A stretch of DNA of 52,184 nt from DASPUH01 sp964518505. Lineage in GTDB: Bacteria; Chloroflexota; Limnocylindria; Limnocylindrales; CSP1-4. Positions within the stretch are counted from its first letter, which is position 1. Each line of letters starts with the position of its first letter. The stretch covers positions 1 through 52,184 of the forward strand of contig CAZFGT010000013.1 in assembly GCA_964518505.1 (NCBI GenBank), read 5' to 3'. The notes beneath the pieces were generated by a model. It worked only from the letters and a program-made list of their open reading frames with translations. It made no database searches and had not been told where the DNA came from. Below, piece after piece: positions 40,093 to 47,912 of the stretch. The translations under genes were made by a program, and so were the position numbers.

Positions 40093-40556
40093 CCTTCGCC
40101 TTCCCCGTCACGGATGACACCATCCAGGTCGAGAAACGCATCCGTGCCCGGCCGGAGACCGTCTTCGCCTTCCTCACCGATCCCGATCTCTACAGTCGCT
40201 GGAAGGGCCGCCAGGCAGAGCTGGATCCACGCCCCGGCGGCATCTACCGGGTGGTGATGCCCGGCGGCATCGCGTTGGGCGAGTACCAGGTCGTGGAGCC
40301 ACCCCGGCGGGTCGTCTTCAGCTGGGGCTGGGAAGGCAACCCGGCCGTCCCACCGGGATCCTCGCTGGTGGAGATCTCGCTGGTCGCCGAAGGCGCCGAG
40401 ACCGTCCTCCACCTGCGCCACTCGGGCCTGCCGGCGGGTGCCATGGCCCAGCACGACCAGGGCTGGTGGCACTACCTCGCCCGGCTGGACGTGGCCGTCG
40501 GCGGCGATGACCCGGGCCGCGATCCCTTCGAGGACGCCGCACCACCCACCAGCTGA
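40089..40556 (+). CDS. AHSA1/SRPBCC-domain protein
   Basis: The 155-residue protein has the START-like pattern VEKRIRARPETVFAFLTDPDLYSRWKG, VVEPPRRVVFSWGWEG and a C-terminal GWWHYLARLDVAVGG. It belongs to the activator-of-Hsp90 homologue group commonly coupled to ArsR regulators. The ligand is unknown. ATG 40089 overlaps the ArsR stop. Confidence 0.9.
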   Translation: MTFAFPVTDDTIQVEKRIRARPETVFAFLTDPDLYSRWKGRQAELDPRPGGIYRVVMPGGIALGEYQVVEPPRRVVFSWGWEGNPAVPPGSSLVEISLVAEGAETVLHLRHSGLPAGAMAQHDQGWWHYLARLDVAVGGDDPGRDPFEDAAPPTS

Positions 40557-40636
40557 ACCGGGCGCGGCGGCGCACCGGTACGTTCGGGGGGGCCCGCCCG
40601 ATCGAGTGGCGGCTTGGCACGAGGGCCGGTCCCGCG

Positions 40637-40642
40637 TAGGGT
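40637..40642 (+). promoter_or_regulatory. -10 hexamer TAGGGT, leaderless arrangement
   Basis: TAGGGT ends six bases before a GTG start (40649), with no Shine-Dalgarno sequence between. Confidence 0.55.
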
Positions 40643-40648
40643 TGCCGG

Positions 40649-41272
40649 GTGCTCCGCGACCTCGGGAAACGCCTGGGACGAGGCGGAATGCCGCCCATCA
40701 CCGAGCCGGACGATCCGGTCGAGCCGCCTCCCGCACCGCAGCTGGACGTCGTCGCCTACACCGATATGGCGGTCATGCGGGGCCACCTGGAGTTTGCCGG
40801 CATCGATCGCCTGACCGATGCGCTCAATGCGGCGGACTCCTTCCTGCTCACCGACGTCCAGGTCGAGTCCCTTGGCGATGGGGCCGTGACGCACGCCGCG
40901 GTCGCGCAAGTGGCCCGCGACGACCTGGTCGCCATCGCGGCGGGGGGCCCGCGGGGCGACCCCACCCGCCGCGTGCGGACCCAGGCACAACCCGTGGTCA
41001 TCCAGTCGGGGCCGTACGAGCTGACCGGCCGAGTCCACGCGCTGGCCGGCGCAGACCCCATCGGCAGCTTGAAGCGGCGGCGCGTCATGGTGCCGCTGAC
41101 GGCCGCCCAGGCCGCCTTCGCGGTCGCCGGCCGGCCACGCTTCGACTCGATGGACCTGCTGATCATCAACCGCGACCTGATCGACGCCATCCACGGGCCG
41201 CACGACGCACCCGCGGCACCCGCGGCACCCGCGGCGCCAGTCGCGCCCGCGGCCGCCGACGCCGTGCCCTGA
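40649..41272 (+). CDS. Conserved hypothetical protein, about 207 residues
   Basis: I do not recognise the family. The protein has a proline-rich lead (EPPPAPQ), a mixed alpha/beta core (LTDALNAADSFLLTDVQVESLGDG, QPVVIQSGPYELTGRVHALAG, RFDSMDLLIINRDLIDAI), then an APAAPAAPVAPA tail encoded by three tandem 9-bp units. No signal or membrane segment is seen. The core resembles small beta-barrel regulatory domains in outline only. It starts at a GTG with a close -10. Confidence 0.7.
   Translation: MLRDLGKRLGRGGMPPITEPDDPVEPPPAPQLDVVAYTDMAVMRGHLEFAGIDRLTDALNAADSFLLTDVQVESLGDGAVTHAAVAQVARDDLVAIAAGGPRGDPTRRVRTQAQPVVIQSGPYELTGRVHALAGADPIGSLKRRRVMVPLTAAQAAFAVAGRPRFDSMDLLIINRDLIDAIHGPHDAPAAPAAPAAPVAPAAADAVP
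41207..41233 (+). repeat. Three tandem copies of GCACCCGCG
   Basis: Three exact 9-bp units encode the alanine/proline repeat at the C-terminus of the hypothetical protein. Such units tend to vary in copy number by slippage. Confidence 0.8.
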
Positions 41273-41322
41273 GCGGGCGCGACCGCCGCGATCGGGCGAC
41301 CCCGGCGGTCCGTCCGTGGCGT

Positions 41323-41448
41323 TCAGCGTGGGAACGGCGGCCCGGTGCTGTCGGCGAAGACCGCCGCCACGCTCATGATCGTCAGCAGCCCCCCAAGCAG
41401 CAGCCCGACGGCCGCCGCCCGGACCTGGTGGTAATGATGACGCAGCAT
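41323..41448 (-). CDS. 41-residue membrane peptide
   Basis: This minus-strand frame begins MLRHHYHQVRAAAVGLLLGG. It has one hydrophobic helix (about 9-31) after a basic/histidine-rich head and ends VFADSTGPPFPR. AAGGAG lies nine bases upstream of the ATG. It could be a signal-anchored peptide or a small membrane protein. The ribosome site and the clean helix support it; no family is recognised. Confidence 0.55.
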   Translation of the reverse strand: MLRHHYHQVRAAAVGLLLGGLLTIMSVAAVFADSTGPPFPR

Positions 41449-41614
41449 GATCCGACGCTCCTTCCATGTCGTGGCCCTCAGGGCGGGCCGTTGGCCGTCC
41501 ATTGAGACAGGCGCCGCTTGGCCCGGACTTCGCGCCGCCTTACCGCCGGATCACCGACGGCAGGGAGGGCCCGCAGGTGGGTGTCCATCGGTCAAATGCC
41601 ATGCGACTGCCGCG

Positions 41615-41620
41615 TATACT
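41615..41620 (+). promoter_or_regulatory. -10 hexamer TATACT, leaderless arrangement
   Basis: TATACT ends seven bases before ATG 41628, which favours this start over in-frame codons further upstream. Confidence 0.65.
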
Positions 41621-41627
41621 CCCGCCC

Positions 41628-42932
41628 ATGCCGCGCGTCGCATCGCCCGCCCGCCCCGCGACCGCCGATCCCGACGGCACCACCTTTGCGGTTCGCCTGC
41701 GCGACGCCCGCCTGCGGGCCGGTCTGACCCAGGCGGAGCTGGCCGGCGAGCGCTACACGAAGGCCCACATCTCGGCCCTCGAGCACGGCCTGGCCAACCC
41801 CTCGGTGGAAGCCCTGGGCTACCTGGCGAGCAGGCTCGGGACCACCTCCGCGGGGCTGCTCGGCGGGCTGGAGGACGGCCCCTGGACGTCGCTGAAGGCG
41901 GACCTGGCCCTCGCCACCGGCGCCTGGCCGGAGGCGGTGGATCGCTACCGCGCCCTGCTCGACGGCGGGGTCGCGGGACCCGTGCGGGCGACCGCCCAGG
42001 CCGGCCTGGCCGAGGCCCTCTGCCGCCTGGATCGTGGCCGCGAGGCGCTGCCCGCGGCGCTGGCGGCCGCCTCGGCGTTCGAGCAGCTTGGGATGACCGA
42101 CCGGGCGGCGGAGGCTCACTACTGGCAGGCCTGTGCGGCGTACCTCATGGACGCCGCGGCCGACGCCCGCACGGTGCTCCTGGACCTCCTTGAGCGGTCG
42201 CGCACGGGGTCGATCATCGGCCCCGACCTCCAGCTGCGCGTGCTGATCGCCCTGGGGGCGACCGAGGGGCGCGAGGGCCATGCCGAGCGGGCTCTCGCCT
42301 ACCTGGAGGAGGCTCGCGCGGTCGCGGCCGACCTGGATGACCGCCGTCGGGCGACCTTCCTGCACGGCCTGGCCGCCTCCTACCGCGAACTCGGCGACCT
42401 GGAGGCGGCCGTCGCCACCGGCCAGCGCAGCCTGGCCCTCTTCCGCGCCGCGGCCGGGGCGGGTGAGGTGGCGGCCATGGAGAACGAACTCGCGCTGGCC
42501 CACCTGGCCCTCGGCCACATGGACGAGGCCGGCCAGTACGCGCGGGCGGCCGTCGAGCGGGCCGGGATGCTCGATGACCGGCGCCTGCTGGCTCATGCCC
42601 TGGAGACCAGCGCCCAGCTCGAACTGGCCGCCGGGCGGCCGGCCGACGCGCTCGAGCTGGCCGGCCGGGCCCAGGCCCACGCCCGCACCAGCCACAACCG
42701 CAAAGCGGAGGTCAGTGCTGGTTTGACCGTCGGGCGCGCGCTTCGCGCGGCGGGCGACGTGGGCGCGGCCACCGTCAGCCTGGAGGCGACCGCCCAGACC
42801 GCCCGCCGGTTCGGACGGGCCGAACAGCTGCGGGATGTCCTCGCCGAGCTGGCCGAGCTGGCGGCTCAGACCGGCGACCACGCCCGCGCCTATGAGCTGA
42901 GCCGCGAAGCACTGCGCACGGGACGGCCATGA
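41628..42932 (+). CDS. XRE-type regulator with TPR-like repeats
   Basis: The 434-residue protein has an XRE helix-turn-helix at residues 20-72 (RAGLTQAELAGERYTKAHISALEHGLANPS). It is followed by about 340 residues of helical TPR-like repeats (for example AERALAYLEEARAVAADLDD, ELGDLEAAVATGQRSLALF). The layout is like peptide-sensing RNPP regulators and related stand-alone regulators in which the repeats bind a peptide or partner. Its stop overlaps the aminotransferase start in ATGA, so the two are one unit. Confidence 0.88.
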   Translation: MPRVASPARPATADPDGTTFAVRLRDARLRAGLTQAELAGERYTKAHISALEHGLANPSVEALGYLASRLGTTSAGLLGGLEDGPWTSLKADLALATGAWPEAVDRYRALLDGGVAGPVRATAQAGLAEALCRLDRGREALPAALAAASAFEQLGMTDRAAEAHYWQACAAYLMDAAADARTVLLDLLERSRTGSIIGPDLQLRVLIALGATEGREGHAERALAYLEEARAVAADLDDRRRATFLHGLAASYRELGDLEAAVATGQRSLALFRAAAGAGEVAAMENELALAHLALGHMDEAGQYARAAVERAGMLDDRRLLAHALETSAQLELAAGRPADALELAGRAQAHARTSHNRKAEVSAGLTVGRALRAAGDVGAATVSLEATAQTARRFGRAEQLRDVLAELAELAAQTGDHARAYELSREALRTGRP

Positions 42933-44641
42933 CGGCGCCGGTCGCCGACCCGTCCCAGGCGCTCATCGACGCCATCCGCGCCGCCGTCATCGGCGATGAC
43001 GAGGCGGTCGCCGGCCCGTTTGGGCCGCGCCGCGTGATCTACGCCGACTACACCGCGTCCGGCCGGGCCCTGACCTTCATCGAGGACTACATCCGCGACG
43101 CGGTGCTGCCGCTCTACGCCAACACCCACACCGAGTCTTCGGGCACCGGCCTGCAGACGTCCCGTTTCCGCGAGGACGCCCGGGACATCATCCGCGCGGC
43201 CGTCGGCGCGACCGATGAGCACGCCGTGATCTTCTGCGGCTCGGGCTCCACGACCGCCATCAACCGCTTCGTGGACGTGCTCAACCTGCGGCTGCCGGCC
43301 GACCTGGACGATCGCTACCACCTGCTTGACGTGATCCCGGCGGCCGAGCGGCCGGTCGTCTTCATCGGCCCGTTCGAACACCACTCCAACGAACTGCCGT
43401 GGCGCGAGTCGATCGCCGATGTGGTGACCATCGGCGAGGACCACGACGGCCACATCGACATGCGTCAGCTGGAGGCGGAGCTGGTGCGCCACGCCGGCCG
43501 CCCCCTGAAGATCGGCAGCTTCTCCGCCGCCTCCAACGTCACCGGCATCACCAGCGACGTCCGCGGCGTGAGCGCCTTGCTCCACCGCCACGGGGCCCTG
43601 GCCTGCTGGGACTACGCGGCGGCCGCACCCTACGTGGCCATCGACATGGGATCCGGCGAACGGCCCGACCACCTCGACGGGATCTTCCTGTCGCCCCACA
43701 AGTTCATCGGCGGCCCGGGCACGCCGGGCGTCCTCGTGGCCCGTCGCGAGCTGTTCCACAACCGCGTGCCCACCATGCCCGGCGGCGGCACCGTCGCCTA
43801 CGTGAACCCCAGTGAGCACGTCTACCTCAGCGACATCGAGCATCGCGAGGAGGGCGGCACACCGGCCATCGTGGAGTCCATCCGCGCGGGGCTCGTCTTC
43901 CAGCTCAAGGAGGCGGTCGGGACCGAGGCCATCCGCGAGCGAGAGGCGTCGTTCATCACGCGGGCCATCGCCCGCTGGCGCGCACATCCTCGGATCGAGG
44001 TCCTGGGCAATCTCGACGCCGAACGGCTGTCGATCGTCTCGTTCGTCGTGCGCTACGACCAGCAGTACCTCCACCACAACTACGTGGTGGCGCTGCTGAA
44101 TGACCTGTTCGGCATCCAGGCCCGCGGCGGCTGCTCGTGCGCCGGCCCCTACGGCCACCGCCTGCTGGGCATCGACCTGGCCACGTCGCACGAGTTCGAA
44201 CGCGCCATCGGGCGCGGCTGTGAGGGCATCAAGCCCGGCTGGGTCCGGGTGAACTTCAACTACTTCATCTCGGAGGCCGTTTTCGACTACATCCTGGAGG
44301 CGGTCGAACTCGTCGCCACGGACGGCTGGCGGGTCCTGCCGCGCTACCGGTTCGACGCGGCGAGCGGCATGTGGCGCCACGCTGGTGGTCCCCTCGAGCC
44401 CCCGTTGAGCCTCCATGACGTGCGCTACGAGGACGGCCGGATGACCTACCAGGCGCACCGTCATCGCGAGCCCGAGTCGCACCTCGCCGACTACCTGGCA
44501 CAGGGCCGGCGCATCCTGGCCGCGGCGTCGGCACCGGGACCGCTCGACGGCCAGGCCGCCGACGGGTCGGCCATGGACCCGGACGCCGAGTCGCTGCGTT
44601 GGTTCCCCCTGCCCGACGAGGTGCTGGCCCGCCTGAGCTGA
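42929..44641 (+). CDS. Class V aminotransferase / cysteine-desulfurase-like PLP enzyme
   Basis: The 570-residue PLP enzyme has YADYTASGRALTFIEDYI at the start. The PLP lysine is K258 in LSPHKFIGGPGTPG, and the aspartate D228 is in WDYAAAAPYVAID. GGCSCAGPYG near 405 holds two cysteines in the position of the sulfur-carrying loop of desulfurases. It is longer than NifS-type enzymes (about 400), with an additional C-terminal region of about 90 residues. Activity on cysteine or another substrate is open. Coupling to the XRE-TPR gene suggests control by it. Confidence 0.86.
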   Translation: MTAPVADPSQALIDAIRAAVIGDDEAVAGPFGPRRVIYADYTASGRALTFIEDYIRDAVLPLYANTHTESSGTGLQTSRFREDARDIIRAAVGATDEHAVIFCGSGSTTAINRFVDVLNLRLPADLDDRYHLLDVIPAAERPVVFIGPFEHHSNELPWRESIADVVTIGEDHDGHIDMRQLEAELVRHAGRPLKIGSFSAASNVTGITSDVRGVSALLHRHGALACWDYAAAAPYVAIDMGSGERPDHLDGIFLSPHKFIGGPGTPGVLVARRELFHNRVPTMPGGGTVAYVNPSEHVYLSDIEHREEGGTPAIVESIRAGLVFQLKEAVGTEAIREREASFITRAIARWRAHPRIEVLGNLDAERLSIVSFVVRYDQQYLHHNYVVALLNDLFGIQARGGCSCAGPYGHRLLGIDLATSHEFERAIGRGCEGIKPGWVRVNFNYFISEAVFDYILEAVELVATDGWRVLPRYRFDAASGMWRHAGGPLEPPLSLHDVRYEDGRMTYQAHRHREPESHLADYLAQGRRILAAASAPGPLDGQAADGSAMDPDAESLRWFPLPDEVLARLS

Positions 44642-44665
44642 GCGTCCCGCGCTCCACGGGCCAGC

Positions 44666-44671
44666 TATGCT
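44666..44671 (+). promoter_or_regulatory. -10 hexamer TATGCT, leaderless arrangement
   Basis: TATGCT ends six bases before ATG 44678 of the GH13-like gene. Confidence 0.6.
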
Positions 44672-44677
44672 CGGCCG

Positions 44678-47383
44678 ATGGGGATGCCGATCGCTCGCGC
44701 TGCCGTCGAGGCCCGGTCGCGTCGTGCCCAGCGCCCGGCCACGCGCCCGCACCGCGACGGTCGGCAGACGCTGGCGGCGATGCGCGGGCTGGCGGCCGAC
44801 CTGGACCTGGAGACCGGCGACCTGCTCGGGGCGACGGTACTCCACGAGGTGACCCACCGCGTCCTTGCCCGCCAGGGCGCAGGCGCGGCCCATCCCCTCG
44901 AGGCAGCCCGGCGCCGGATGGCCCGCCGACCCGACGCCCCCGACCTCGCCGGTACGCTGCGAGTGTTCCGCCCGGCGTTCCCGACCGCGTCCCCCCTCCC
45001 CGACCCGGCCGTCGAAAGCGCCGGTGCGGATGCCCGGACCGCGGCGGGTCGTGCGCTCGAGGAACTGGTGCTGCTCCGCCTGAACGCCACGAATCCGGCC
45101 CTGCGGGGGGTGCACCGGCTGTTCGACGATGCGGAACTGGCGGCCTCGACGGATTACCTGCGCATCCTCGAAGCGCTGGACGCGCCGCCGGAGGCGCCGG
45201 CGGCCGGGGAGCGCGCCGGTGCGGCGGCCACCGGACGGGCCGCCCCTGGGCTCCTGCGCCTCCTGCGCGGCCCCATCGCCGCGTCGCCCGACTCCCTCGC
45301 CGGACAGCTCCGGTGGGTCCGTCGCCACTGGGCGTCCGAGCTGACCCCCGACATCCGTCACCGCCTTACCCTGGCGCTCGATCTCCTGGCGGAGGAGGCG
45401 CACGCGCGCAGCCTGCGCGAGCGCGATGCACCGGCCGGGGGTGGGGCCGCCGAGGCGCCGGAACTGGGCTCCGCCGATGAGGTGGAGCGGTTCTCCACCG
45501 ATGCCCCGTGGATGGCCCGAGTGGTGCTGCTGGCCAAGAACGCGTACGTCTGGCTGGAGCAGCTCTCGCGGGCCCACGGCCGGGCCATCACGACGCTGGA
45601 CCAGGTCCCCGACCACGTGCTGGCCGCGATGGCGGCGGAGGGCGTCAACGGCCTCTGGTTGATCGGCCTGTGGGAGCGGAGTCGGGCGTCCCGTGAGATC
45701 AAGCAGCGCATGGGCAACCCGGACGCAGCCGCCTCGGCCTACGCCATCGACCAGTACGTCATCGCCGCCGACCTCGGCGGCGACGCAGCCCTGGACGTCC
45801 TGCGCCAACGCGCCCAGGGGCACGGCATCCGCCTGGCCAGTGACATGGTGCCCAACCATATGGGCCTCGACAGCACCTGGGTCCTGCGGCACCCGGAGCG
45901 GTTCATCGGGCTCGATGAGCCGCCCTTCCCCGGCTATCGCTTCACCGGCCCCGACCTCTCGCCCGATCCGGACGTGGTCATCCAGCTCGAGGATGGGTAC
46001 TGGGACCACAGTGATGCGGCCGTCGTCTTCAGGCGCCTGGAACGCTCGACCGACGAGTCCCGCTACATCTACCACGGCAACGATGGGACGGTCACGCCGT
46101 GGAACGACACGGCGCAGCTGGATTATCTCCAGGCCGACGTCCGGGAAGCCGTGATGGGCCTCATCCTGGATGTCGCGCGCCGCTTCCCCATCATCCGCTT
46201 CGACGCGGCCATGACCCTCGCCCGGCGCCACATCCAGCGCCTCTGGTACCCCCCGCCCGGACACGGCGGAGCGATCCCCTCACGGGCCGAGTACGGCCGC
46301 CTCAGCTCGGCCACCTTCCGCCGCCGGATGCCCCACGAGTTCTGGCGCGAGGTGGTCGACCGGGTGGCGGTCGAGGCGCCCGACACGCTGCTGCTGGCCG
46401 AGGCGTTCTGGCTCATGGAGGGCTACTTCGTCCGCACGCTGGGCATGCACCGCGTGTACAACAGCGCGTTCATGCACATGCTCCGTGATGAGGAGAACGA
46501 CGCGTACCGGGCCATCCTGCGCGAAACGGTGGCCTTCGACCCGCGCGTCCTGGAGCGCTACGTGAACTTCATGAGCAACCCGGACGAGCGGACCGTCGCC
46601 GACCAGTTCGGGACCGGCGGCAAGTACGCCGGCGTGGCCACGCTGCTGGCCACCCTGCCCGGCCTGCCGCTCCTGGCGCATGGGCAGCTGGAGGGCTACC
46701 ACGAGCGGTACGGCATGGAGTTCCGCCGGCCGCAGCTCGACGAGCGTCCCGAGCCCGGCCTGGCGGCCCTCCACGAAGCACGGCTCTTCCCGCTGCTGCG
46801 CCGCAGAGCCCAGTTCGCCTCGGCCGCCACGTTCCGCCTGTTCGACGTCACGGCGGACGACGGCCGCGTGCTCGACGATGTCTTCGCCTATACCAACCGG
46901 GCCGACGGCGAGCGCTCGCTCGTCCTGTTCCACAACCGCTGGGGCGAGGCCCAGGGCAGCCTCACGTGGAGCGTGCCATTCGCGTCGGGCGAGGGCGGGG
47001 CGCCCCGTACGGAGCACCTCGCCGCGGCCCTGGACTTGGCCACCGACGAGGACGCGTGGTACGCGGCGCGCGATCTGGTGGACGGTCAGGAGCGCCTATT
47101 CCACGGCCCGGCCCTGGCTCGTGAGGGCTACCCCATCCGTCTCGGGGCGTTCGACTGCCGGGTGCTGCTCGACTGGCGCAGGCTGCCGGCCGGCCACCCG
47201 TGGGGCGACCTGGCGGCGGAGATCGGGACGACCGGGGTGCCCGACGTGGACGCCGCCATGGCCGCCCGACAAGCCCCGACGGGAGGCGCCCGCGAGGCGC
47301 CGCCGGCCGAACCCGACGAGGCGACCACCCCTGGACCCCGTGCCGGGCCGCCCACCAAGCGGCGTATCATCGAGCGGACATGA
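44678..47383 (+). CDS. GH13-like (alpha-amylase family) protein with long N-terminal region
   Basis: The 901-residue protein has a helical N-terminal half (to about 285), then a TIM barrel with GH13 motifs. Region I is SDMVPNH (388-394), region II is IIRFDAAM with nucleophile D509 and region III is LLLAEAFW with acid E575. Region IV is FMSNPDE (631-637), where the usual NHD has become NPD. The loss of that histidine is odd; most of the active site is otherwise kept. The N-terminal part contains HEVTH (56-60), which looks like a zinc-protease HExxH but has no further support. No signal peptide is seen, so it acts in the cytosol, perhaps on glycogen-like or trehalose-like substrates. Confidence 0.85.
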   Translation: MGMPIARAAVEARSRRAQRPATRPHRDGRQTLAAMRGLAADLDLETGDLLGATVLHEVTHRVLARQGAGAAHPLEAARRRMARRPDAPDLAGTLRVFRPAFPTASPLPDPAVESAGADARTAAGRALEELVLLRLNATNPALRGVHRLFDDAELAASTDYLRILEALDAPPEAPAAGERAGAAATGRAAPGLLRLLRGPIAASPDSLAGQLRWVRRHWASELTPDIRHRLTLALDLLAEEAHARSLRERDAPAGGGAAEAPELGSADEVERFSTDAPWMARVVLLAKNAYVWLEQLSRAHGRAITTLDQVPDHVLAAMAAEGVNGLWLIGLWERSRASREIKQRMGNPDAAASAYAIDQYVIAADLGGDAALDVLRQRAQGHGIRLASDMVPNHMGLDSTWVLRHPERFIGLDEPPFPGYRFTGPDLSPDPDVVIQLEDGYWDHSDAAVVFRRLERSTDESRYIYHGNDGTVTPWNDTAQLDYLQADVREAVMGLILDVARRFPIIRFDAAMTLARRHIQRLWYPPPGHGGAIPSRAEYGRLSSATFRRRMPHEFWREVVDRVAVEAPDTLLLAEAFWLMEGYFVRTLGMHRVYNSAFMHMLRDEENDAYRAILRETVAFDPRVLERYVNFMSNPDERTVADQFGTGGKYAGVATLLATLPGLPLLAHGQLEGYHERYGMEFRRPQLDERPEPGLAALHEARLFPLLRRRAQFASAATFRLFDVTADDGRVLDDVFAYTNRADGERSLVLFHNRWGEAQGSLTWSVPFASGEGGAPRTEHLAAALDLATDEDAWYAARDLVDGQERLFHGPALAREGYPIRLGAFDCRVLLDWRRLPAGHPWGDLAAEIGTTGVPDVDAAMAARQAPTGGAREAPPAEPDEATTPGPRAGPPTKRRIIERT
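47365..47370 (+). promoter_or_regulatory. -10 hexamer TATCAT for the MarR gene
   Basis: TATCAT inside the end of the GH13-like gene ends nine bases before the MarR ATG, giving a very short leader and separate expression. Confidence 0.45.
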
Positions 47384-47907
47384 CCGCACCCGCCCTTGAC
47401 CGCCCGACCGCGCCGCAGGCCGCGCCCGTGGCGAGCCCCGCCGAACTCGAGCGGGATCTTGGCCCGTGGGTCGCCTTCATCCGGGCCCATGCGGCGCTCA
47501 CGCGACGCCTGGAGGCGGAGCTGCAGGACGCCGCGGGCGTCTCGCTGGCCGACTACGAGGCGCTCCTCCAACTGTCGTTGGCGGGCGGCCGTCTGCGCAT
47601 GAACGAGCTGGCCGACCGCCTCCTGCTGACCCGTAGCGGCGCCAGCCGGCTGGTGGATCGGATGGCCGACGACGGCTACGTCACGCGCCACAAGTGCGCC
47701 ACCGATGCGCGCGGCGCATTCGCCGTCCTGACCCAGGCGGGCCAAGAACACCTGGAGCGGGCCCGGCCGACGGCCCACGAGGCGATCTCGGAGCACTTCC
47801 TCACGGTCCTGCCGGCGCGCGACCGGGCGGCCTTCCTGCGCTCCCTGGAGACGATCCTGGCCCGGTTGGACATCGCCCTCGCGCCCGCCGACAGCTCGGG
47901 CTGCTAG
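47380..47907 (+). CDS. MarR-family transcriptional regulator
   Basis: The 175-residue protein has the MarR winged helix: LADYEALLQLSLAGGRLRMNELADRLLLTRSGASRLVDRMADDGYVTR, then the wing with DARGAFAVLTQAG. The 33-residue N-terminal extension is proline-rich. The target is unknown. Its ATG overlaps the stop of the GH13-like gene, and it converges on the SIS gene five bases away. Confidence 0.92.
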   Translation: MTAPALDRPTAPQAAPVASPAELERDLGPWVAFIRAHAALTRRLEAELQDAAGVSLADYEALLQLSLAGGRLRMNELADRLLLTRSGASRLVDRMADDGYVTRHKCATDARGAFAVLTQAGQEHLERARPTAHEAISEHFLTVLPARDRAAFLRSLETILARLDIALAPADSSGC

Positions 47908-47912
47908 CCGCC

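Noticed and set aside
44840..44860. Zinc-protease motif HEVTH in the GH13-like protein
   Set aside because: No downstream third ligand or protease fold is evident; short HExxH matches are common by chance in a helical region.
42890..46264. A 1124-codon open frame on the minus strand, antisense to the aminotransferase and GH13-like genes
   Set aside because: It mirrors two well-supported plus-strand genes, has no recognisable domain, and is rich in Val/Gly/Asp/Arg as expected from the complement of high-GC codons.
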